Of a stretch of DNA of 64,000 nucleotides, positions 57,101 to 64,000 are shown in pieces. The stretch spans positions 7,068,001-7,132,000 of the forward strand of contig NC_092672.1 of assembly GCF_964355755.1 (NCBI RefSeq), written 5' to 3'. The position numbers and the translations under genes were made by a program. Origin of the DNA: Antedon mediterranea. Its lineage: Eukaryota > Echinodermata > Crinoidea > Comatulida > Antedonidae. The stretch's first letter is position 1; each line of letters begins with the position of its first letter. The notes beneath the pieces were generated by a model that worked only from the letters and a program-made list of their open reading frames with translations, had not been told where the DNA came from and did no database searches.

Positions 57101-59210
57101 TCTAATTACTAATCTTGCAGTTGCCGATATGCTTATGGGGTTGTATATGTTGATCATTGCCAGTGCCGATTCCTACTATCGGGAAGATTACGTCACACAT
57201 GATAGCGAATGGAAGGCCAGTCGAATATGTACGCTTGCAGGAATCTTAGCCTTTCTATCCAGTGAATCGTCTGTGTACACTCTAACCGTCATTAGCTGCG
57301 ACAGGTTTTTGCACATTGCATTTCCATTTCGCCGTTTCCATCTTACACAAGAAACAGTACAATTTGCAGTGGCTGTCGGATGGTTTCTGACCCTCGTCGC
57401 GAGTATTCTGCCAGCATTACCAATCCCGTACTTTAACAATGAGTATTACGGTGTCACCAGCGTGTGTCTTGCATTGCCATTGACGTCGGAAAAAGTGAGA
57501 GGTTGGGAATATACCACTGCGATTTTTATTGGTTTTAATTCTTTGTGCTTCTTGTTAATTTTTGTTTGTTATTCAGGTGTGTTCATTTTAATAAAGATAT
57601 CCAGTAGTAAAGTAAATCAAGCAGGACACATGAATTCTGACAAAAATAAGCACATTGCAATTGCTATACGAATGGCTGTTATTGTCGCTACCGACTTCTG
57701 CTGCTGGGTACCAATCATAGTAATGGGTATTTTATCACTGACAACATCTGTTAACATACCCGCCACGGTATATGCCTGGGCTGCAGTCTTCATTTTGCCA
57801 ATAAATTCAGCAATTAACCCATACTTATATACAATAGCATCTTTAAAGAAACTTCAAAGGCAACTAAAACCTTCTAAACATGTATCGGAAAGTATGCCAT
57901 CTACGGAGAGAACAAATGTGAAAATTGGTTTGTAAAGAAAAATTATCTATTTCTTTATGTAATTAGGATGATTAATCTGTGACTACAGAGATTATTAAAA
58001 AAAATGTGTTTTATTCTATATAAATAGTTGTATCTAAATTTAAACGAATATTTGTTTTGGGTAGCCCTCTCAGTAATAATAATAAACCCTGTTTTTCCAA
58101 GGAGCCCTACGATACTTATTTTATAATTGATTGTTACAATTTTTGTCCAAGGAATTATTATGTATGTCCCAGAAAAGTAATGTCATCCGTCACGACGTCA
58201 CATTGTCTCTCTCCACCTAGTTACAGTAAGAACAAGTCATTATTATAGTCATGCTTTTAACTCCAGTTTTTGTCATTGTTTACTCAGAAGGTGTAAACAT
58301 CCCACGAAATCAAAAAGAGCAATCTACAGTTGAGAAAATAGAAGCTATGTTATCAAATGGAACAGATAGACATGGGAAAGAACTTGATGCAGACGTACGT
58401 AAACACCTTTCAATGGCGTTGAGATTTGCTAAGCAGCAACAAGCTGGTATTGTACAAGTAAGAACGTTTATTTATATTCTTATGCAAGTACACATAAAAA
58501 AAATAGAAATATTTCTGAATAAAATTACAATGCGACGGGTAGGCCTGTCAGTAGCTGGATCTCAATGTAGATTCAAATAAAATATGCAAAAATATAAATC
58601 TGAGTTTTGCTAAACGTTATAATCATTCGTCAGTGCAAGTATATTACATAAACTAATGTGTTGTGAGCAAGTTGCTTATCTTATTATATTACAATAACGT
58701 CATTAGATGAAGACGACACACTTTTTCAGCATTAAATGGCAGTTCCAAAATAATATCGTCCGAACAATATCATTGTCTCTTTCATTAGTTAATGTTAAAA
58801 ATGTTTTATTCTGAACAAATATGTTTGTACAATTTTTTGGTTGGATATGTCATTTTTAATTTACAAATACTTTATAAAAATGTTTTCATGTAGTAAATTA
58901 AGTTCAGTTATATTAGATAATGCAAGTCGTTCCTCTGTTGTATCTAAAGGAACAAATGATATGTCGTATAAATGACAATAAAGATGTATTTATTGTTCTG
59001 TTTGGTTTCTTGCAGGTTGAGGTTGAGGATTGTGTGGAATTCGAAGAAAGCACACAAGAAGAATCTGAAGACAATACACAAAATCAATCTCAAGACAAAA
59101 CACAAGAACGAAGCGAATACTGTATAGGAGTGTCTAATCCTGCCTACGATAACGAATCATACGTCACTAGAAGTCTCGCCTATGAAGACGACACATTTTT
59201 TCAGCATTAA
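43991..59210 (+). CDS. SRCR/CTLD/LDLa/kringle/LRR G-protein-coupled receptor, copy 2 (intact, 2018 aa)
   Basis: This model has 27 exons; all junctions use GT-AG sites in compatible phase, and the summed coding length is 6057 bases with a single stop. Domains by residue: signal peptide 1-21; YPDTTS stalk and poly-Tyr 24-179; SRCR 1-7 180-872; linker 873-890; C-type-lectin-like 891-1001; LDLa 1 1002-1044; kringle 1045-1124; LDLa 2-7 1125-1380; LRR cap and repeats 1381-1543; C-cap and 7TM about 1544-1870; cytoplasmic tail to 2018. The LDLa-LRR-7TM half matches LGR type C receptors (relaxin RXFP1/2, snail GRL101), which act at the plasma membrane. The N-terminal SRCR, lectin-like and kringle modules are not part of those families as I know them. 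The ligand and G protein are unknown. Confidence 0.88.
44250..44632 (-). mobile_element. RTE-like LINE fragment in intron 1 of receptor copy 2
   Basis: Counterpart of 16645-17022. It encodes [17 protein letters not shown] on the minus strand, with the tcatg microsatellite inside. Confidence 0.6.
44703..45170 (+). CDS. Receptor copy 2, exon 2: YPDTTS-repeat stalk ending in poly-Tyr
   Basis: 156 codons of the 18-bp YPDTTS unit array and a Tyr run, phase 1-1. It is three units shorter than copy 1, with several unit-level substitutions, as expected of a minisatellite that changes length by slippage or unequal exchange. Confidence 0.82.
45365..49790 (+). CDS. Receptor copy 2, exons 3-9: seven SRCR modules
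   Basis: Exons 45365-45670, 45919-46209, 46560-46853, 47450-47728, 48276-48569, 48787-49098 and 49488-49790, phase 1-1, each the same length as in copy 1. Changes from copy 1 in modules 1-3 include A to S, T to R, H to Y, S to R, P to H, A to D and E to K. Module 6 has only a silent change. Confidence 0.85.
50146..51032 (+). CDS. Receptor copy 2, exons 10-11: linker and C-type-lectin-like domain
   Basis: Exon 10 (50146-50199) differs from copy 1 at three residues (S to F, L to Q, K to N). Exon 11 (50700-51032) is the same lectin-like domain with the same protein sequence. Confidence 0.72.
51255..51383 (+). CDS. Receptor copy 2, exon 12: LDLa module 1, complete
   Basis: All six cysteines are present, ending DEDEQC (TGT at 51374-51376). 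This is the ancestral state for the C-to-Y change in copy 1. Confidence 0.9.
51699..51938 (+). CDS. Receptor copy 2, exon 13: kringle domain
   Basis: Complete six-cysteine kringle. It differs from copy 1 at one residue near the start (HDYRG against HGYRG). Confidence 0.88.
52228..54527 (+). CDS. Receptor copy 2, exons 14-18: LDLa modules 2-7
   Basis: Exons 52228-52362, 52552-52668, 53016-53141, 53323-53478 and 54294-54527, phase 1-1. The protein sequence is the same as copy 1 in all visible positions. Confidence 0.9.
54985..56660 (+). CDS. Receptor copy 2, exons 19-24: LRR cap and leucine-rich repeats
   Basis: Exons 54985-55093, 55345-55437, 55610-55681, 56026-56097, 56333-56404 and 56589-56660. 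Same repeats and phases as copy 1. Confidence 0.9.
56867..57927 (+). CDS. Receptor copy 2, exon 25: LRR C-cap and intact seven-helix domain
   Basis: The whole 7TM is on one exon, as in many LGRs. Seen: the C-cap [16 protein letters not shown] (TM1); LAVADM (TM2); [13 protein letters not shown] (TM3 end and loop 2, a DRF form of DRY, residues 1688-1691); [16 protein letters not shown] (TM4); [15 protein letters not shown] (TM6, the TDxxCW-P form seen in LGRs); [11 protein letters not shown] (TM7, NPxxY). The donor is GTTTGT here, against GTATGT in copy 1. If it is not used, the protein ends two residues later at TAA. Confidence 0.92.
58288..59210 (+). CDS. Receptor copy 2, exons 26-27: cytoplasmic tail
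   Basis: Exons 58288-58457 and 59016-59210, reached in phase 1 and phase 0. They encode the same tail as copy 1 with [10 protein letters not shown] near the C-terminus, stop at 59208-59210. Confidence 0.8.
58707..58809 (+). repeat. Duplicated last-exon fragment in intron 26 (copy 2)
   Basis: Counterpart of 31216-31318, matching 59182-59284. Confidence 0.75.
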
Positions 59211-59352
59211 ATGGCAGTTCCAAAATAATATCGTCCGAAAAATAATAAGTATGTCTCTTTCATTACTTAATGTTAAAAATGTTTCTAGCTATTCTTCGGG
59301 TCATTAGAAAAGTCTGGAAAATCGCGAAAATGTCTAGTAAACACACTTTGTA

Positions 59353-59358
59353 AATAAA
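59353..59358 (+). terminator. Probable polyadenylation signal, receptor copy 2
   Basis: AATAAA at the same distance from the stop as in copy 1. Confidence 0.45.
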
Positions 59359-59615
59359 TCGTAAAAAAAGAGAATTTTCTGAAGCATATAGGAAAATAGT
59401 TTTGTGTCACTTAGCAGACAGGTATAATTGTAATTCCTGATAGAGGGTGTTTCATTTGCCAAGTCATGCATAACATATCGCTGGAGGGGCTTTCATTCCC
59501 ATTCTTCCCCCGTTTTACTTTGGCTGGGCGCTGACACTCTTATCTACAGCCAATTTCATATTTTATTGTATTTTAATCAGACTCAAGTAGATTTATAGAT
59601 ATATTTGATGCTTAA

Positions 59616-61193
59616 AGGGGGATTCTGGGTTTAAAATTGCTTTTAAATATCGTTTATTTCTTAAATAAAAAATATTATAACAATATAGACATTTCAGAAT
59701 GAAGAAGTAATAACGAGAAATTAAAAAAATTAAATTTCATATACATTTTAGGGTAAATTCATGGAAAGTCTGTTTTTTAGCAGCTTAGGGAAGCTCATTA
59801 ATATTCATGAGATATTCACAAAATCACGTCACCAGTGGATTCCAAACTCGCGACGTCATGTACGTTGTGTTTGTCAACTAATTTACATCTCTCTCCCCTG
59901 TCAAACGACGACCACCATTGTGATCATTGTGAAATACATTTTTTTTAGATTTTCTAAGCTAGGCCTAAAGTGTAATAATAACAGTAGTAGCATATATTTA
60001 TTTGACATTTAATGAAATACAAAATTTAGTACAGATACGGAGTCATAAATTATACTATTTTTATACCTCTATAGTACAGATCGTATTATCGGCTTCACGT
60101 ACAATACTACTCTAGGCCTAGCCTAATAATAATATATATGGGCGAGAGCCATTCTGACTAGGGATTCCATGCCACGATGGCTACGTTAAAACAATGGGGC
60201 CCATGGGCCTAGCTAGCCTACTACTAGACGATTGGCCCATAAATAACAAAACCCATCTATCAACCAAACTCCTAAACAATCTAAACCTAAAACATTCTAC
60301 AAAATCGGCTGTAAATATTGAAGCAAAACAAGGTCCGATCGCCGTCCACACGTATGGTGTCCCGATCGTCTAAGTAGGCCTAAAATAAATAGGTTTAGTT
60401 TACTCTCCAAAAAAGCGGATACTCATGCATCAAGCAAGTAGACCAGGTAGTAGGAAGGAGACCTAGCCGATCCGGCCCAGTTAAAAATTGAGCTAGTAGT
60501 GTAGTAGACCCTATGCGAATTGATACTACCAGGCCTTTTACGATAGGCTGTACTACACAAATATTCCAACTCTCTCATTCGAGCTATATTATCTATACCA
60601 TTCCGGTAGGTCGAGTCGACCTTCAATCAAATACTGTACATCGTTCATGTTGTGATTATAGACGGGGTATACTCGACCCGACCAGTTTGGTGTTGTTGTA
60701 TCTGCTTATCACGTGACGATGCCAGGCATGGGCAGCAGAGAGAGCACGTGTATCGTCGTCTCGCTCGATCCTCAGCAGGAATGTACAGTATACGTTACGC
60801 TTCATTGATTTTGATTTTTCCCTAAGTCGGTGCGAAAATCGGCAAACGTAAAGTGCAAACATATCTAATTTTTCACTGTTTTGATGAATTTTCATAAAAA
60901 ATTGACTTTATAAATGGGAAGACCGACTAAAATTACATCAGATAAGTATAATTTTACAAAAGTAATTGATATGGTTTATGATAACGAGTCGTCGGAAGAT
61001 GGACCATTTCACGAATTTCCTATTTTGTAACCACAGTGTGATTTTGCCGTAGCTGCACTTGTAATCTGGCCTGATTTCACAGCCTTCGTTCTGCTTCACT
61101 GGGCGCTTATATAAATTGAAACTTTTACCGTTCAAGAGACAAACAAATATATTTTACATTTTTTACTATTCATTTTAAACCCGGAACCCCCCT
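59616..61193. mobile_element. TTAA-target DNA transposon (copy 2 flank)
   Basis: Same insertion as 32125-33703, one base shorter, flanked by TTAA. It was present before the segmental duplication. Confidence 0.75.
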
Positions 61194-62218
61194 TTAAGTC
61201 AAATTTTGTTTAACCTAATATTAAGTACTGTTTAGTAAGTAGAGTTTAATACTTTGATTTATACTTTGTTTAAATATTCTGATTACTGATATCCGTTATG
61301 CAGTATTTGATTTATGGTTCCAGATGACATAACGTATAGGGCGTAACCCCTTTTTATATTATGTAATATAATTAAGTTTTATACTAGAAGTGATATGTCA
61401 TCTATGTTTTACCAATATACAGGTTTTAATATTCGTCATTTTAATAAATGACATTTCCATCCAATGATGGTTTATCTGTGTTTGTTTGTTGTCCTGTCCG
61501 GTCGCTAGCGTAACACAAATATAAATGCTGATTTTTTTTTTATTGTTTCTTTTGCTTATCTGGATAATGAAGTGTTTTTTAAAAATACCAGGCTAAAAAT
61601 TTTGGCAAATTTAAGCCTAAAACAGGTCAAATAAGCAATTGAAGTGACGGTACCTATCGTTTGTATATGAACTACAGTAAAAACTCATGACGTAAATGTT
61701 ACGATGCACCTGTGACGTCTTAGCAATTTACGGCTGTACGGCGAGCGCGTGTAGCGGTATCCTTAATCTCTCGATTTTTCTGAAATTACATATATATAGT
61801 TCTCGTCAAGTTGTCCTTTAAATAGTAGGACCTGTAGATGGAGCCAGATTTCCACTTTAAACATCTATTTTACTTTGATGGACCGTTATGTTGCATAGCG
61901 TGTATTTGTCTATTCTCTATTTTTTGTAATCAGTGTAGGCCTATTTATAATACAAAAGACAATATGACGAATGCCATACTCTAGAAAAGTAACACATATT
62001 ACAGTACAACATTTTTTGAATGATGTCAAAATATCATACGATCCCAAAAACGACGGTGTTAACGTTGAAATCTTAGAGCATCTTTTATGGGTCTAACTAA
62101 GAAGTATAATACTGACATTTCACAGGTAGTTGAGTATGATTTTAATCGAATATCCTTCGAAAAAAAACAAAGTTTTTGCTGATTTTGTTCATGGTCATGG
62201 TCATAATTAAGGTTTATC

Positions 62219-62391
62219 GCAAATAGTTTGCGCGAAGCACTGTGGGAAGGATTTGGGAACAAACGTCACGATATCTACGTACGTGATTTGTTGCTTGTAT
62301 GTATACGTAGTGACGTTTGCTCCCAAACCCTTCTCACCGTGCATTGTGCAATGACGTTCCTCACGAAATCAGGCTATTTGCGATAAACCTT
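62219..62391. mobile_element. Foldback MITE (copy 2 flank)
   Basis: Same element as 34729-34901, with identical 18-bp inverted ends. Confidence 0.75.
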
Positions 62392-63050
62392 TTTGGCCTA
62401 AAAAAGAAGGATTGTGAATCATATGTTTTTCCGGTATTTTCGCCTAACTTTGTTAATGTAATAATTAATCTGTGTATTTTGTGAATTATTTCTGGGTTTT
62501 TTTAAAAATTAGATTGACGTTAGAAATCGTTTACAGCCTAACATAGTAACGACAACAACCAAGTTATAAATATTGTAAATGTAAATGTAATTAGTCGATG
62601 CTGCTTTATTTTTCGCATATTGTTTAATGTCGACGACGAAGATAGATTAAACGAGTCATGGTACTATTTGTAGATTGAATTGTTAATGTATAATTTAATT
62701 GTTGTTATTGTTAAACACTAATCGAATTTTTTTTTTTTAATGTGACAATCATTTACGTAGGCGTAAAAGTGTATTATAGATACATAACTTGTATTTTTAA
62801 GGGAGGAGTTAGTTCACTTGTTATATTACGTACAGCCTGCAGCATTGTCTGCAGACGTAAAGATCGCTTCGATTCTTATGCATATTTATTAATGTCTTTA
62901 TATAATACGTTTACAATAGTACAAAACAAATATGTATATTAGTTTAATTATTCAATCCTTTAGAAACAATATTGTTGCTCTATATAAATAGTAGACAATG
63001 ACACTGAATTTAAAGTCTCGTACAATATAGCTAGTGTATTTTGTTGTAAT

Positions 63051-63130
63051 AAACCGACACCGATTGTTTTGTAGCCGCACCATACATTAGAAACCGACAC
63101 CGATTGTTTTGTAGCCGCACCATACATTAG
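63051..63130. repeat. Exact 40-bp direct repeat, two units (copy 2)
   Basis: Same two units as 35561-35640. Confidence 0.9.
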
Positions 63131-63713
63131 AAAGCGTGTATAATATAATTATCCTAGTTGTATTTACCCAGCTTCTGGGAATACTTATTATAACTACTGC
63201 ACGGTAAAGTACATCTCATGAATTATCGTATGTTAGGCTGAGGTGGTCTCGATGAACAAATTTGACTACGTCGTATGTTTTCAATTATTTCGTGGAATGG
63301 TTTGTGGCATAACATACATCGACGTTTACATGTTTTTCCGTGAATACATAAGTAATTCAAATCTCTGTACAATGCCGGTACAATAGAGAATAAAGTTGGA
63401 ATTTCCCTTTTCATTGTGTTGCTGTGTTGTTTCTAACAACGTCACTATAAAAACTCAAATCAAATCCGGGCCTAGAACCAGCAGAAAACAAGAAGAAAAG
63501 TAATATATGCCACGCGTAATGTTATTTGATTTATATTGGCTTAACTGGCAATTGAAATAGACTAAGCAAGATTTCTCTGGTTGGTAACGTTGCTACCAAG
63601 GTAAGCGTTTTCGATTGTTAACCCCGAGACCGAGTTTGCTTTAACCGACTAAACCTGTTCCACGATAAAAGCCTCATCGTCAAAAATCTCATATTCCAAA
63701 TTAATTTTTTATT

Positions 63714-64000
63714 TTTTGACTCATTTAAAAAAAAACACTTTGTGTTTTGTATGTAACATTAATGTTGATGGAAGTTACAAAGAGGAACAATTTATATTTA
63801 TATACAACAATACATTCTTTATCCACTCAACAACGAAATATTTTGTTCATGTTTTATAGGCCTATAAATAATATACCACTAATAAATTTAATACTTTGTT
63901 AAAACTGTCACTGTCATAGTCGATTGAAATAGTAAAGTACATGTGACGATACACCACTACGACGTTTATATTTTGTTGTAATTATTAATTAATACAAACG
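63714..64000 (-). mobile_element. Helitron (H1/H2 family), cut by the window end
   Basis: Equivalent of 36224-36510. It shows that the duplication includes this Helitron. Confidence 0.75.

Larger units (their letters stand above)
43345..64000. repeat. Tandem segmental duplication, copy 2 (continues past the window)
   Basis: Direct repeat of 4230-36510 lacking the 5132-16595 insertion. It holds the complete second receptor gene and the same 3' flank, including the start of the Helitron equivalent to 36224-37265. Confidence 0.95.

Overview
The window is animal genomic DNA: AT-rich, intron-rich and full of transposons. A marine invertebrate deuterostome, most likely an echinoderm, is suggested by three things. 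These are the expanded scavenger-receptor cysteine-rich (SRCR) modules, a LINE whose ORF1 begins with a 2A peptide (a feature known from sea urchin LINEs), and the many AGGCCT-type motifs in non-coding DNA. The species is an inference; nothing in the sequence fixes it.

The centre of the window is one large receptor gene present twice in direct tandem. Copy 1 spans 4942-31719 and copy 2 spans 43991-59210, both on the + strand. I could assemble 27 exons per copy with compatible splice phases. The predicted product (2018 aa in copy 2) reads: signal peptide, YPDTTS-repeat stalk ending in poly-Tyr, seven SRCR modules, a short linker, a C-type-lectin-like domain, LDLa 1, a kringle, LDLa 2-7, a leucine-rich repeat block, a seven-helix class A GPCR of the relaxin-receptor/GRL101 (LGR type C) kind, and a cytoplasmic tail with an NPAY motif. 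Every extracellular module up to LDLa 7 sits on phase 1-1 exons and the LRR exons are phase 2-2. Copy 2 looks intact. Copy 1 has a 14-bp tandem duplication that frameshifts the GPCR after TM3, and it has lost a disulphide cysteine in LDLa 1.

Layout. 1-4229: minus-strand CR1-like LINE (PHD/esterase ORF1, intact EN-RT ORF2 running off the edge). 4230-5131: start of duplication copy 1 with exon 1. 5132-16595: DNA inserted into intron 1 of copy 1 and absent from copy 2. It comprises a full-length 2A-bearing LINE split by a DNA transposon, then three non-autonomous Helitrons nested inside one another. 16600-31867: remaining exons of copy 1. 31868-36510: non-coding flank with a TTAA-target DNA transposon, a foldback MITE and a 40-bp direct repeat. 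36224-41606: more Helitrons, including a head-to-tail dimer. 41607-43344: little recognisable. 43345-64000: duplication copy 2, repeating the gene and its 3' flank at 27.49-27.61 kb spacing.

The two copies differ by a few percent at the 5' end of the gene and are almost identical from the LDLa exons through the 3' flank. This fits recent gene conversion or recombination, or a partial assembly artefact. No rRNA genes, intact tRNA genes or CRISPR arrays were seen.
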